Shown: in pieces, positions 16,806 through 27,100 of the stretch
Layout of the letters: every line of letters begins with the position of its first letter
Numbering within the stretch: the first letter of the stretch is position 1
From: Vibrio genomosp. F10 str. ZF-129
GTDB taxonomy: Bacteria; Pseudomonadota; Gammaproteobacteria; Enterobacterales; Vibrionaceae
DNA length: 46,785 nt
Assembly (NCBI RefSeq): GCF_000287055.2
Contig: NZ_AJYQ02000076.1
Span: forward strand, 1 to 46,785
Direction: 5' to 3'
Program-made: the position numbers and the translations under genes
Notes under the pieces: generated by a model
Told to the model about the DNA's origin: nothing
Seen by the model: the letters and a program-made list of their open reading frames with translations, nothing else
Databases searched by the model: none

Positions 16806-18902
16806 GTGGCTCGTAAAACTCCTATTGAGCGCTACCGTAACATCGGTATCGTAGCTCACGTAGATGCAGGTAAAACAACCACAAGTGAACGTATTCTGTT
16901 CTATACTGGCCTTTCTCATAAAATCGGCGAAGTTCACGATGGTGCTGCTACCATGGATTGGATGGAGCAAGAGCAAGAACGTGGTATTACTATCACTTCT
17001 GCTGCAACCACGACTTTCTGGCGTGGTATGGAAGCACAGTATCAAGACCACCGCATTAATATCATTGATACGCCAGGGCACGTAGACTTCACGATTGAAG
17101 TAGAGCGTTCATTGCGCGTATTGGATGGTGCTGTCGTTGTATTTTGTGGCTCATCGGGTGTTGAACCTCAGTCAGAGACAGTATGGCGCCAAGCCGACAA
17201 ATACCAAGTTCCACGTATGGTATTTGTAAACAAAATGGACCGTACTGGTGCAGATTTCTTGCGCGTTGTAGACCAAATAAAAGATCGCCTAGGCGCAACG
17301 CCTGTGCCGATTCAACTCAACATTGGTACTGAAGAAAACTTCCAAGGTGTTGTCGATCTTATTAAGATGAAGGCAATCAACTGGAACGACGCTGATCAAG
17401 GCATGACATTTACGTACGAAGATATTCCAGCAGACATGCAAGAAATGGCTGAAGAGTACCGTACTGAAATGGTTGAAGCTGCAGCCGAAGCCTCTGAAGA
17501 GCTGATGGATAAATACCTTGAAGAAGGTGAGCTGACAGAAGCAGAAATCAAACAAGGCCTTCGTACTCGGACTCTGAATAATGAAATCGTACTCGCCACT
17601 TGTGGTAGTGCATTCAAAAACAAAGGGGTACAAGCCGTTCTTGATGCTGTCGTTGATTTCCTCCCTTCTCCTGTCGATGTACCGGCAATTCAAGGTATTG
17701 ATGAAGACGAAAATGAAGTCGAGCGTCATGCTGACGACAATGAACCGTTTTCGGCGTTAGCATTTAAAATTGCAACAGACCCGTTTGTGGGTACGTTAAC
17801 GTTCATTCGTGTTTACTCTGGGGTGGTGGAAAGCGGAAAAACCGCTTACAACTCAGTGAAGAAACAGCGTGAGCGTTTAGGGCGTATCGTCCAGATGCAT
17901 TCAAATAAGCGTGAAGAAGTGAAAGAAGTGCGAGCGGGTGATATTGCCGCTATTATTGGTCTTAAAGATGTGACGACAGGTGAAACCCTGTGTGATCAGA
18001 ATCATAAGATTATCCTAGAGCGCATGGAATTCCCAGATCCTGTTATTCAGATCGTTGTAGAACCGCGTTCTCAAGCTGATCAAGATAAAATGACTATCGC
18101 GTTAGGAAAGCTAGCGGCAGAAGATCCGTCGTTCCGTGTTGAAACGGACAAAGAAACAGGCCAAACGCTTATTTCTGGTATGGGTGAACTGCACTTAGAT
18201 ATCATTGTTGACCGCATGAAACGTGAGTTTAGCGTCAATTGTAACGTTGGTAATCCACAAGTTGCCTACCGTGAAACCATACGTGGTACAGCGAAAGCGG
18301 AAGGTAAGTTTGTCCGTGAGCATGCTGGTAAAGGGCAATATGGCCATGTTTGGCTTAAACTTGAACCATCAGAGCCAGGTGAAGGTTTTGTCTTCGTCGA
18401 TGAAATTGCTAATGGTACGGTACCAAAAGATTTTATTGAGTCAGTCGCGAAAGGCGCTGCAGAGCAAATGAATAGTGGTGTTGTTGCGGGTTATCCAATT
18501 TTGGATATTAAAGCTACACTCTATGATGGCTCTTATCATGAAACAGATTCAAGCGAGATGGCGTTTTTAATCGCTGCCTCCATGGCTTTCAAAACGGCGG
18601 CGCTTGAAGCGCAACCTGTTTTGCTTGAGCCTATGATGAAAGTTGAGGTAACTACTCCAGAGGACTGGATGGGTGATGTTGTTGGCGATATTAACCGTCG
18701 TCGTGGCATCATCGAAGGTATGGACGAGGGGACTGCTGGCCTGAAGATAATTCGTGCACAAGTTCCGTTGTCTGTCATGTTCGGTTACGCAACTGATTTA
18801 CGTTCTGCGACACAAGGTCGTGCTTCTTACTCCATGGAGTTTAGTGAGTACGCTGAAGTGCCAAGCAATGTTGCAAAAGCAATCATTGCAGAGCGTGGTT
18901 AA
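16806..18902 (+). CDS. fusA: elongation factor G
   Basis: Ribosomal translocase GTPase, also active in recycling with RRF. 698 aa (E. coli 704). G1 AHVDAGKTT at about 17-25, the ERGITI switch region, DTPGH and NKMD follow; domains II to V are intact (for example [25 protein letters not shown] and RRGIIEGM). The start is GTG at 16806. Codon choice, especially in the second half, looks less biased than in rpsG and tuf (see findings). Confidence 0.98.
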   Translation: MARKTPIERYRNIGIVAHVDAGKTTTSERILFYTGLSHKIGEVHDGAATMDWMEQEQERGITITSAATTTFWRGMEAQYQDHRINIIDTPGHVDFTIEVERSLRVLDGAVVVFCGSSGVEPQSETVWRQADKYQVPRMVFVNKMDRTGADFLRVVDQIKDRLGATPVPIQLNIGTEENFQGVVDLIKMKAINWNDADQGMTFTYEDIPADMQEMAEEYRTEMVEAAAEASEELMDKYLEEGELTEAEIKQGLRTRTLNNEIVLATCGSAFKNKGVQAVLDAVVDFLPSPVDVPAIQGIDEDENEVERHADDNEPFSALAFKIATDPFVGTLTFIRVYSGVVESGKTAYNSVKKQRERLGRIVQMHSNKREEVKEVRAGDIAAIIGLKDVTTGETLCDQNHKIILERMEFPDPVIQIVVEPRSQADQDKMTIALGKLAAEDPSFRVETDKETGQTLISGMGELHLDIIVDRMKREFSVNCNVGNPQVAYRETIRGTAKAEGKFVREHAGKGQYGHVWLKLEPSEPGEGFVFVDEIANGTVPKDFIESVAKGAAEQMNSGVVAGYPILDIKATLYDGSYHETDSSEMAFLIAASMAFKTAALEAQPVLLEPMMKVEVTTPEDWMGDVVGDINRRRGIIEGMDEGTAGLKIIRAQVPLSVMFGYATDLRSATQGRASYSMEFSEYAEVPSNVAKAIIAERG

Positions 18903-18953
18903 AAAGTAGGGCATATTTTTTCTTCTTTTTTAGAAGATCAAGGCGTCCAAATA

Positions 18954-18982
18954 TTGCGCTGACGCGAGTTGACGCATAAAAT
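18954..18982 (+). promoter_or_regulatory. possible internal promoter upstream of tuf
   Basis: TTGCGC-17 bp-TAAAAT lies in the 146-bp fusA-tuf gap. The -10 is good and the -35 weak. An internal tuf promoter would fit the higher EF-Tu requirement. Confidence 0.3.
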
Positions 18983-18999
18983 AGCAAATTCTGGATCTT

Positions 19000-19019
19000 C
19001 CTGATCAATAATGATCAGG
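19000..19019 (+). other. perfect hairpin in the tuf leader
   Basis: CCTGATCA-ATAA-TGATCAGG is an uninterrupted 8-bp stem with a 4-base loop, ending 13 bases before the tuf Shine-Dalgarno AGGAAGGA. No T-run follows, so it is not a terminator. It could be a processing or stability element, or a protein-binding palindrome. Confidence 0.6.
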
Positions 19020-19048
19020 TCGAATCATAACTAGGAAGGAACACGATC

Positions 19049-20233
19049 GTGTCTAAAGAAAAATTTGAACGTACGAAACCGCACGTAAACGTTGGTACTA
19101 TCGGCCACGTTGACCACGGTAAAACAACTCTAACTGCTGCTATCTGTACGACACTTGCAAAAGTGTACGGCGGTGTTGCGAAAGATTTCGCATCTATCGA
19201 TAATGCTCCAGAAGAGCGTGAGCGCGGTATCACAATCGCAACTTCACACGTTGAGTACGATACTCCAGAGCGTCACTACGCACACGTAGATTGCCCAGGA
19301 CACGCGGATTACGTTAAAAACATGATCACTGGTGCTGCGCAAATGGATGGTGGTATCCTAGTTGTTGCTGCAACAGATGGCCCTATGCCACAAACTCGTG
19401 AACACATCCTACTTGGTCGTCAAGTTGGTATCCCTTACATCATCGTATTCATGAACAAATGTGACATGGTTGATGACGAAGAGCTACTTGAGCTAGTAGA
19501 GATGGAAGTTCGTGAACTTCTTTCTGAGTACGAGTACCCAGGAGACGACCTTCCAGTAATTCAAGGTTCTGCACTTGGCGCTCTAAACGGCGAAAAGCAG
19601 TGGGAAGACAAGATTGTAGAGCTTGCAGAAGCCCTAGATTCTTACATTCCACTTCCAGAGCGTGCAGTAGACCAACCGTTCCTACTACCAATTGAAGACG
19701 TATTCTCAATTCAAGGTCGTGGTACAGTAGTAACAGGTCGTATCGAGCGCGGTATCCTAAACGTAGGTAACGAAGTAGAAATCGTTGGTATCAAAGATAC
19801 AGTAACAACGACTTGTACAGGTGTTGAAATGTTCCGTAAGCTGCTTGACGAAGGTCGTGCAGGTGAGAACGTTGGTGCACTACTACGTGGTACTAAGCGT
19901 GAAGACGTTGAACGTGGTCAAGTTCTAGCGGCACCTGGTTCAATCAACCCACACACACGTTTTGAGTCAGAAGTATACGTTCTGTCTAAAGACGAAGGTG
20001 GTCGCCACACTCCATTCTTCAAAGGTTACCGTCCACAGTTCTACTTCCGTACAACTGACGTAACTGGCGACATCACGCTTCCAGAAGGCGTAGAAATGGT
20101 AATGCCTGGTGATAACATCCAAATGACGGTAGAGCTGATCGCTCCAATCGCAATGGATGAAGGTCTACGTTTCGCAATCCGCGAAGGTGGCCGTACAGTA
20201 GGTGCTGGTGTTGTTGCTAAAATCTTTGATTAA
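19049..20233 (+). CDS. tuf: elongation factor Tu
   Basis: GTPase that delivers aminoacyl-tRNA to the ribosome. 394 aa; [18 protein letters not shown] and NKCD mark the G domain, followed by intact domains 2 and 3. The start is GTG with a strong SD (AGGAAGGA) 8 bases upstream; the codons are extremely biased. Upstream is fusA, so by its left flank it is tufA; downstream is secE, so by its right flank it is tufB. Only one tuf is present in the window. This double identity is the main structural oddity of the sequence. Confidence 0.99.
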   Translation: MSKEKFERTKPHVNVGTIGHVDHGKTTLTAAICTTLAKVYGGVAKDFASIDNAPEERERGITIATSHVEYDTPERHYAHVDCPGHADYVKNMITGAAQMDGGILVVAATDGPMPQTREHILLGRQVGIPYIIVFMNKCDMVDDEELLELVEMEVRELLSEYEYPGDDLPVIQGSALGALNGEKQWEDKIVELAEALDSYIPLPERAVDQPFLLPIEDVFSIQGRGTVVTGRIERGILNVGNEVEIVGIKDTVTTTCTGVEMFRKLLDEGRAGENVGALLRGTKREDVERGQVLAAPGSINPHTRFESEVYVLSKDEGGRHTPFFKGYRPQFYFRTTDVTGDITLPEGVEMVMPGDNIQMTVELIAPIAMDEGLRFAIREGGRTVGAGVVAKIFD

Positions 20234-20252
20234 GATTTGACTAACTACTAGT

Positions 20253-20281
20253 AAAAAGGGCATCATTTGATGCCCTTTTTC
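20253..20281 (+). terminator. rho-independent terminator after tuf
   Basis: GGGCATCA-TT-TGATGCCC with flanking A5/T5 extends to a near-perfect 13-bp stem ending in TTTTTC. It separates tuf from secE. The remaining 183 bp before secE hold a TGAGG/CCTCA hairpin near 20345-20359, a CATCAAT/ATTGATG inverted repeat (20373-20396), and no convincing promoter. Confidence 0.88.
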
Positions 20282-20464
20282 TGCGCTGAATATTATGCTT
20301 GTTGGTCATGGCGAACAATTAAGCGTAAAGCAAGGAATTTGGTTTGAGGTTTTTCCTCATCTCAAGAGTATACATCAATGGTTATTTTTATTGATGTTAT
20401 GGAATTCGCCCTGCAACAGCGGGGCTATTGTCGTCTATATTAAGACTTATGACAGGTTGGTTGT

Positions 20465-20845
20465 ATGAAAGCAAATAATGCTGAAACTCCTGATAGCTCA
20501 AACGGTGCAGATACGTTTAAGTGGATTCTCACTTTTATTCTGCTAACCGCTGCTGTTGTGGGTAATTACCTGTATGGTGAAATGTCTGTAGTGATTCGAG
20601 CTGCAGGCGTCGTTGTATTAATCGCCGCTGCACTTGGTGTATCTGCGACAACGGCTAAAGGTAAAGCAGCGATTGTCTTTGCACGCGAATCCCGAATGGA
20701 AGTGCGTAAAGTGGTATGGCCTACGCGTCAGGAAACCATGCAAACGTCGTTTATCGTATTAGCAGTATGTATTGTAATGGCTCTAGTGTTATGGGGCATT
20801 GACGGCATTATGGTTCGTCTTGTTGCCTTAGCAACTGGGGTGTGA
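20465..20845 (+). CDS. secE: preprotein translocase subunit SecE
   Basis: Essential clamp subunit of the SecYEG channel. 126 aa with three transmembrane helices (about 18-38, 42-60, 93-118), the three-helix gamma-proteobacterial form, and the conserved cytoplasmic amphipathic segment ESRMEVRKVVWPTRQET. It precedes nusG by 12 bp, the universal secE-nusG pair. Confidence 0.97.
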   Translation: MKANNAETPDSSNGADTFKWILTFILLTAAVVGNYLYGEMSVVIRAAGVVVLIAAALGVSATTAKGKAAIVFARESRMEVRKVVWPTRQETMQTSFIVLAVCIVMALVLWGIDGIMVRLVALATGV

Positions 20846-20857
20846 GGGTTTTAATTC

Positions 20858-21406
20858 ATGAGTGAAGCTCCAAAGAAACGTTGGTATGTTGTTCAAGCCT
20901 TTTCAGGTTATGAAGGTCGTGTGGCTCAATCGCTACGTGAACATATTAAAATGCACAACATGGAAGAGTTGTTTGGCGAAGTATTAGTACCTACAGAAGA
21001 AGTAGTAGAGATGCGTGCTGGCCAACGTCGCAAAAGCGAACGTAAATTTTTCCCAGGCTATGTATTAGTACAAATGCTGATGAATGATGAATCATGGCAC
21101 TTAGTACGTAGTATTCCTCGTGTAATGGGCTTCATTGGTGGTACCTCTGATCGTCCTGCGCCTATCACTGACAAAGAAGCGGATGCGATTTTGAACCGTC
21201 TTGAGAAAGCGAGCGAAGCTCCGCGTCCTAAGACAATGTTCGAAGCGGGTGAAGTGGTTCGTGTTAATGATGGTCCGTTTGCTGACTTCAACGGTACTGT
21301 TGAAGAAGTGGATTACGAGAAGAGCCGCATTAAAGTGTCAGTATCGATCTTTGGTCGTGCGACACCTGTTGAGCTTGAATTTGGTCAAGTGGAAAAACTT
21401 GATTAA
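20858..21406 (+). CDS. nusG: transcription termination/antitermination factor NusG
   Basis: Binds RNA polymerase and links it to Rho or to the leading ribosome through S10. 182 aa; NGN domain (about 8-115, starting [20 protein letters not shown]) and C-terminal KOW domain (about 128-180, [22 protein letters not shown]). Length and sequence are typical of the family (E. coli 181). Confidence 0.98.
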   Translation: MSEAPKKRWYVVQAFSGYEGRVAQSLREHIKMHNMEELFGEVLVPTEEVVEMRAGQRRKSERKFFPGYVLVQMLMNDESWHLVRSIPRVMGFIGGTSDRPAPITDKEADAILNRLEKASEAPRPKTMFEAGEVVRVNDGPFADFNGTVEEVDYEKSRIKVSVSIFGRATPVELEFGQVEKLD

Positions 21407-21425
21407 AAAAACACCTTTTTAATGC

Positions 21426-21468
21426 TTGTTAATGGCGCGGATTATGCTTATAATTTCGCGCCTTTTTA
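21426..21468 (+). promoter_or_regulatory. rplK promoter nested in the nusG terminator hairpin
   Basis: TTGTTA (21426-21431), 17 bp, TATAAT (21449-21454) is a good sigma70 promoter for rplKA. The same DNA forms a hairpin: GGCGCG (21434-21439) pairs with CGCGCC (21457-21462), and inside it ATTAT pairs with ATAAT; T5 follows. The -10 element is thus part of the 3' arm of the secE-nusG terminator. Confidence 0.75.
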
Positions 21469-21551
21469 CAGGTATTACTGTAAGAAGTTTTTTATGAAAA
21501 ACGGGGAGCTGACTGAAATGTTGGCGTTTGAACCCAAAATTAGGAAATATC

Positions 21552-21980
21552 ATGGCTAAGAAAGTTGAAGCTTATATCAAACTGCAAGTAGCAGCTGGTA
21601 TGGCAAACCCAAGTCCACCGGTTGGTCCTGCACTAGGTCAACACGGCGTAAACATCATGGAATTCTGTAAAGCGTTCAACGCAAAAACAGAATCTGTTGA
21701 GAAAGGTCTACCGACTCCAGTAGTTATTACTGTTTACAACGACCGTTCTTTCACGTTCGTTACTAAGACTCCACCTGCTGCTGTTCTTCTTAAGAAAGCG
21801 GCTGGCGTTAAGTCTGGTTCAGGTCGTCCTAACACTGAAAAAGTGGGTACGGTAACAGACGCTCAAATCCAAGAAATCGCAGAAACTAAAGCTGCTGATA
21901 TGACTGGTGCTGATGTTGAAGCGATGAAACGTTCTATTGCGGGTACTGCTCGTTCAATGGGCCTAGTGGTAGAGGGTTAA
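21552..21980 (+). CDS. rplK: 50S ribosomal protein L11
   Basis: Forms the GTPase-associated centre with L10 and 23S rRNA and is needed for RelA activation. 142 aa from the ATG at 21552 ([13 protein letters not shown]), identical in length to E. coli; the frame extends upstream but has no SD there, while AGGAA precedes this ATG. It contains the proline-rich hinge [20 protein letters not shown]. It lies 4 bp from rplA. Confidence 0.98.
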   Translation: MAKKVEAYIKLQVAAGMANPSPPVGPALGQHGVNIMEFCKAFNAKTESVEKGLPTPVVITVYNDRSFTFVTKTPPAAVLLKKAAGVKSGSGRPNTEKVGTVTDAQIQEIAETKAADMTGADVEAMKRSIAGTARSMGLVVEG

Positions 21981-21984
21981 GAAC

Positions 21985-22686
21985 ATGGCAAAACTAACTA
22001 AGCGCATGCGCACAATTCGTGAAAAAGTTGAAGTAACGAAAGAATACGAAATCAACGAAGCAGTTGCTCTTCTTAAAGAACTAGCAACAGCGAAATTTGT
22101 TGAGTCTGTAGACGTTGCTGTAAACCTTGGCATCGATGCTCGTAAATCTGACCAGAACGTACGTGGTGCAACTGTACTTCCGCACGGTACTGGCCGCGAC
22201 ATTCGCGTAGCAGTGTTCACTCAAGGTGCAAACGCTGAAGCAGCTAAAGAAGCTGGCGCAGATATCGTTGGTATGGAAGATCTTGCTGAGCAAGTGAAGA
22301 AAGGCGTAATGGACTTTGACGTTGTTGTTGCATCTCCAGATGCAATGCGCGTTGTAGGCCAACTAGGTACTATCCTAGGTCCACGCGGTCTAATGCCAAA
22401 CCCTAAAGTTGGTACTGTAACTCCTAACGTTGCTGAAGCAGTTAAAAATGCTAAAGCGGGTCAGGTTCGTTACCGTAACGACAAAAACGGTATTATCCAC
22501 ACTACTATTGGTAAAGCTACTTTCGAAGCGGCGCAAATTCAAGAGAACTTAGAAGCTCTTCTAGTTGCACTTAAGAAAGCAAAACCTTCTTCTGCGAAAG
22601 GTACTTTCGTGAAGAAAGTAAGCATCTCTACCACTATGGGTGCGGGTGTTACTGTTGATCAGGCTAGCCTGAACACACAAGCATAA
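21985..22686 (+). CDS. rplA: 50S ribosomal protein L1
   Basis: Mobile L1-stalk protein; in E. coli it represses the L11-L1 mRNA. 233 aa (E. coli 234), with conserved [15 protein letters not shown] and TMGAGVTVD near the C-terminus. It starts 4 bp after the rplK stop, so the pair is translationally coupled. Confidence 0.98.
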   Translation: MAKLTKRMRTIREKVEVTKEYEINEAVALLKELATAKFVESVDVAVNLGIDARKSDQNVRGATVLPHGTGRDIRVAVFTQGANAEAAKEAGADIVGMEDLAEQVKKGVMDFDVVVASPDAMRVVGQLGTILGPRGLMPNPKVGTVTPNVAEAVKNAKAGQVRYRNDKNGIIHTTIGKATFEAAQIQENLEALLVALKKAKPSSAKGTFVKKVSISTTMGAGVTVDQASLNTQA

Positions 22687-22691
22687 TTTGT

Positions 22692-22725
22692 TTGATTAGG
22701 CGCAGAATTAATGTATAATTCTGCG
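22692..22725 (+). promoter_or_regulatory. rplJ promoter nested in the rplA terminator hairpin
   Basis: TTGATT (22692-22697), 16 bp, TATAAT (22714-22719) is a plausible promoter for rplJL-rpoBC. The sequence also forms a perfect 15-bp stem: TTAGGCGCAGAATTA pairs with TAATTCTGCGCCTAA across a 5-base loop, and TTTG follows. As at rplK, the -10 element lies at the loop edge of a terminator-like hairpin. Confidence 0.7.
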
Positions 22726-22734
22726 CCTAATTTG

Positions 22735-22988
22735 TGGTTGGGGCTGACGTTGATTCCTTTTTTTGAATTGTCAATAAATGGAATTAGAACAGTCTCCGTC
22801 CAAGACCGTAGGTGTTAATTGTTTTTCAATTAACTTAATCGTCCTACGTAGATGGTGCCCGAACTGACAGAAAGCTTTCTTATATGATGTTTCATTATAT
22901 GATTAACTTTCTTCTGGGACTGCACCTTATTAACTCTCACTGTTGTGATAATAGTGAGTGGTGTAACGACAACCAGGAGTAAATCCAA
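22735..22988 (+). ncRNA. L10 leader (ribosomal protein autoregulation)
   Basis: A 250-base untranslated leader before rplJ, where L10(L12)4 binds its own mRNA in E. coli. Visible structure: CGTAGG (22807-22812) with CCTACG (22843-22848) enclosing GTTAATTG-TTTTT-CAATTAAC, then a long AT-rich arm from about CAGAAAG near 22868 to CTTTCTTCTG near 22908, then a hairpin around CTCACT/AGTGAG (22935-22957). The long leader and the multi-arm fold fit the L10-leader class; exact boundaries are uncertain. Confidence 0.6.
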
Positions 22989-23483
22989 ATGGCTTTAAAC
23001 CTTCAAGACAAAAAAGCAATTGTTGCTGAAGTCAACGAAGCTGCCAGTGGTGCACTTTCTGCAGTTGTAGCTGATTCTCGTGGCGTTGAAGTTGGCGCAA
23101 TGACTTCTCTACGTAAACAAGCGCGTGAAGCGGGTGTTTATGTGAGAGTTGTGCGTAACACTTTAGCACGCCGTGCAGTTCAGGGAACAGATTACGAGTG
23201 TCTTACTGACACTTTCACTGGTCCTACTCTGATTGCATTCTCTAACGAGCACCCAGGTGCTGGCGCGCGTCTTTTTAAAGACTTCGCGAAAGAGAACAAA
23301 GCGTTCGAGATCAAAGCCGCTGCATTTGAAGGCGCACTAACTGACGCTGAAGTACTAGCGACACTACCAACTTACGACGAAGCTATTGCACGCCTAATGA
23401 TGTGCATGAAAGAAGCTTCTGCTGGTAAGCTGGTTCGTACTATCGCTGCTTTACGTGATCAAAAAGAAGAAGCTGCGGCATAA
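22989..23483 (+). CDS. rplJ: 50S ribosomal protein L10
   Basis: Base of the L7/L12 stalk and autorepressor of the rplJL mRNA. 164 aa (E. coli 165) with the conserved start [15 protein letters not shown] and the C-terminal helix that anchors L7/L12 dimers. SD CAGGAG lies upstream. Followed by rplL after 57 bp. Confidence 0.98.
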   Translation: MALNLQDKKAIVAEVNEAASGALSAVVADSRGVEVGAMTSLRKQAREAGVYVRVVRNTLARRAVQGTDYECLTDTFTGPTLIAFSNEHPGAGARLFKDFAKENKAFEIKAAAFEGALTDAEVLATLPTYDEAIARLMMCMKEASAGKLVRTIAALRDQKEEAAA

Positions 23484-23540
23484 GCCTTGCTTTCTACTGA
23501 TTGTAAAATAAACTAATTGTTGACTTAAAAGAGAATTGTT

Positions 23541-23909
23541 ATGTCTATTACTAACGAGCAAATCCTAGACGCAGTTGCAGAAATGTCTGTAATGCAAGTT
23601 GTTGAGCTTATCGAAGCTATGGAAGAAAAATTCGGCGTATCTGCTGCTGCTGCTGTTGTAGCTGGTGGCGCTGCTGGTGGCGAAGCTGCTGCTGAGCAAA
23701 CTGAATTTGACGTAATTCTAGCTTCTGCTGGCGCAAACAAAGTACAAGTAATCAAAGCTGTACGTGGCGCTACAGGTCTAGGCCTTAAAGAAGCTAAGGG
23801 TCTAGTAGACTCAGCTCCTGCTGCACTTAAAGAAGGTGTTGACAAAGCTGAAGCTGAAGCGCTTAAAGCGACTTTAGAAGAAGTTGGTGCAACTGTTGAA
23901 ATTAAGTAA
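23541..23909 (+). CDS. rplL: 50S ribosomal protein L7/L12
   Basis: Multicopy stalk protein that recruits translation GTPases. 122 aa: N-terminal dimerisation domain, Ala/Gly-rich hinge (about 34-52) and the C-terminal domain with [12 protein letters not shown]. Very strong codon bias. Followed by a hairpin attenuator before rpoB. Confidence 0.98.
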   Translation: MSITNEQILDAVAEMSVMQVVELIEAMEEKFGVSAAAAVVAGGAAGGEAAAEQTEFDVILASAGANKVQVIKAVRGATGLGLKEAKGLVDSAPAALKEGVDKAEAEALKATLEEVGATVEIK

Positions 23910-23924
23910 TTATTACTTAATTTC

Positions 23925-23974
23925 TTAGCCGCAAGGCTAATGGCTGGTGGTTTATTAACCACCGGCCTTTTTGC
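23925..23974 (+). terminator. rplL-rpoB attenuator
   Basis: Two successive hairpins: TTAGCC-GCAA-GGCTAA (23925-23940), then GGCTGGTGGTT-TATT-AACCACCGGCC (23942-23967) followed by TTTTT. In E. coli partial termination here lowers rpoBC expression relative to rplL; the same role is inferred. The remaining gap to rpoB (to 24142) shows no clear promoter. Confidence 0.8.
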
Positions 23975-24142
23975 GCTGTAGGGTACTGGTGAATTTTCCC
24001 GCTGTTTAACCACTACTACCCATGCAAAAAACATTGCTGATTAAAGTAGCAATGTCACTACAGTAAACAGTTGTTAGTCACTGCCCCATTCTTAGAATGC
24101 CTTGGGCAGTTTGGGTCACTTATCAGCGAGCTGAGGAACCCC

Positions 24143-27100
24143 ATGGTTTACTCCTATACCGAGAAAAAACGCATCCGTAAGGATTTTGGTACTCGTCCAC
24201 AAGTTTTGGACATTCCATACCTGTTATCGATCCAGCTCGATTCGTTCGACAAATTTATCGAACAGGATCCTGAAGGGCAATACGGTCTTGAAGCTGCTTT
24301 CCGTTCTGTTTTTCCAATTCAGAGCTATAACGGCAATTCAGAGCTGCAATACGTTAGCTACCGTCTTGGTGAGCCTGTATTTGATGTTAAAGAATGTCAA
24401 ATCCGCGGCGTAACTTATTCAAAACCGCTACGCGTTAAACTGCGCCTAGTCATCTTTGATAGAGACGCGCCAGCAGGTACCGTAAAAGATATTAAAGAAC
24501 AAGAAGTCTACATGGGCGAAATTCCGCTTATGACAGACAATGGTACCTTCGTTATCAATGGTACCGAGAGGGTTATCGTATCCCAGCTGCACCGAAGCCC
24601 AGGCGTGTTCTTCGACAGCGATAAGGGTAAAACCCACTCATCGGGTAAAGTTCTATATAACGCACGTGTAATTCCTTACCGTGGCTCATGGTTAGACTTT
24701 GAGTTCGATCCTAAGGATAACTTATACGTACGTATAGACCGCCGTCGTAAGCTACCTGCTTCGATCATTCTTCGCGCACTTGGTAAAACAACAGAAGAGA
24801 TCTTGGATCTATTCTTTGAAAAAGTGAACTTTGAAGTAAAAGACAAAACTCTATTAATGGAGTTAGTTCCTGATCGTTTACGCGGTGAAACTGCGTCATT
24901 CGACATCGAAGCGAACGGTAAAACTTACGTCGAGACAGGTCGTCGTGTGACAGCACGTCACATTCGTCAACTTGAAAAAGATGGCATTGAGCACATCGAA
25001 GTACCAGTAGAGTACATCGTTGGCAAGGTTGCATCGAAAGATTACATCAACGAAGCAACTGGCGAGATCATCGTTGGTGCAAACCATGAGATCAGCCTAG
25101 AAGCTCTAGCAAATTTATCTCAAGCGGGTCACAAAGCGCTAGAAGTTCTATTTACGAACGATCTAGACCACGGTCCATTCATGTCTGAAACATTGCGCAT
25201 CGACAGTACTGTTGATCGCCTTTCAGCGTTGGTAGAAATCTACCGCATGATGCGCCCTGGTGAGCCGCCAACAAAAGACGCAGCAGAGACATTGTTCCAA
25301 AGCTTGTTCTTCAATGAAGATCGTTACGACCTATCTACAGTTGGCCGTATGAAATTCAACAGCTCAATTGAGCGTGAAGATGCCGGTGAACAAGGTACGC
25401 TAGATGAAACTGACATCATTGCGGTGATGAACAGATTGATCGAGATCCGTAACGGTAAAGGCGAAGTGGACGATATCGACCATCTTGGTAACCGTCGTAT
25501 CCGTAGCGTAGGCGAAATGGCTGAAAACCAATTCCGAGTTGGTTTAGTTCGTGTAGAACGTGCTGTTAAAGAACGCCTAAGCCTTGGTGATCTTGATGCA
25601 ATTATGCCTCAGGACCTTATCAACGCTAAGCCGATCTCAGCTGCAGTTAAAGAATTCTTTGGCTCTTCACAGTTGTCCCAGTTTATGGACCAAAACAACC
25701 CATTGTCAGAAGTAACGCACAAGCGTCGTATTTCTGCTTTAGGTCCTGGTGGTCTGACTCGTGAGCGTGCTGGCTTCGAAGTTCGTGACGTTCACGTTAC
25801 GCACTACGGTCGTCTATGTCCGATCGAAACGCCTGAAGGTCCAAACATCGGTTTGATTAACTCTCTATCAGCATTCGCACGTTGTAACGAGTTCGGTTTC
25901 CTTGAGACTCCGTACCGTCGTGTTGTTGATGGCGTAGTGACTGAAGATGTTGATTACCTTTCTGCTATTCAAGAAGGTCAATTTGTTATCGCTCAGGCGA
26001 ATACACTATTGACAGAAGAGTCGACTTTCTCTGAAGAGCTGATCACGGCTCGTCAGAAAGGTGAATCTGGTCTTCACCCACGTGAACATGTTAATTACAT
26101 GGACGTTGCAACAAACCAAGTTGTATCTATCGCTGCTTCGCTTATCCCGTTCCTAGAACACGATGATGCGAACCGTGCATTGATGGGTGCGAACATGCAA
26201 CGTCAAGCTGTTCCAACTCTTAGAGCTGATAAGCCTTTAGTTGGTACGGGTATCGAACGTAACATCGCAGTTGACTCTGGTGTTACAGCGGTAGCAAAAC
26301 GTGGTGGACAAGTACAATCGGTTGATGCATCTCGTATCGTTGTTAAGGTTAATGAAGATGAATTGATTCCTGGTGAAGCGGGCATCGATATCTACAACCT
26401 AACAAAATACACGCGTTCAAACCAAAACACATGTATTAACCAACGCCCAACCGTTATGCCAGGTGAGCCTGTTGCACGCGGTGACGTACTTGCTGATGGT
26501 CCTTCAACTGACCTTGGTGAGCTAGCGCTTGGCCAAAACATGCGTATCGCATTTATGCCTTGGAATGGTTACAACTTCGAAGACTCGATCTTAGTATCTG
26601 AGCGCGTAGTTCAAGAAGACCGTTTCACGACGATTCACATCCAAGAACTGTCTTGTGTGGCTCGTGATACTAAGCTGGGTTCTGAAGAGATCACAGCTGA
26701 TATTCCAAACGTAGGTGAATCTGCTCTGTCTAAACTAGACGAGTCAGGTATCGTTTACATCGGTGCTGAAGTGAAGGGTGGCGACATCCTAGTTGGTAAA
26801 GTAACCCCTAAAGGTGAAACTCAACTGACGCCTGAAGAGAAACTGCTACGTGCAATCTTCGGTGAAAAAGCATCTGATGTTAAAGACACATCACTGCGTG
26901 TACCAAACTCTGTTTCAGGGACTATCATCGACGTTCAAGTCTTTACTCGCGATGGCGTAGAAAAAGACAAGCGTGCGCTTGAAATTGAACAGATGCAGCT
27001 GAAAGAAGCGAAGAAAGACCTAACTGAAGAGTTCCAAATTCTTGAAGGTGGTCTACTTGCTCGTGTTCGTGCTGTTCTCATCAATGGTGGTTACTCTGAA

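Noticed and set aside
24071..24142. N-terminal extension of RpoB
   Set aside because: The frame is open but the extra 24 residues have no counterpart in RpoB and no SD; the ATG at 24143 gives exactly 1342 aa.
25600..25900. Rifampicin-resistance allele of rpoB
   Set aside because: The residues classically changed (Gln513, Asp516, His526, Ser531, Leu533, Pro564) are all wild type; the differences from E. coli nearby (Val552, Leu558) are conservative and I recall them in vibrios.
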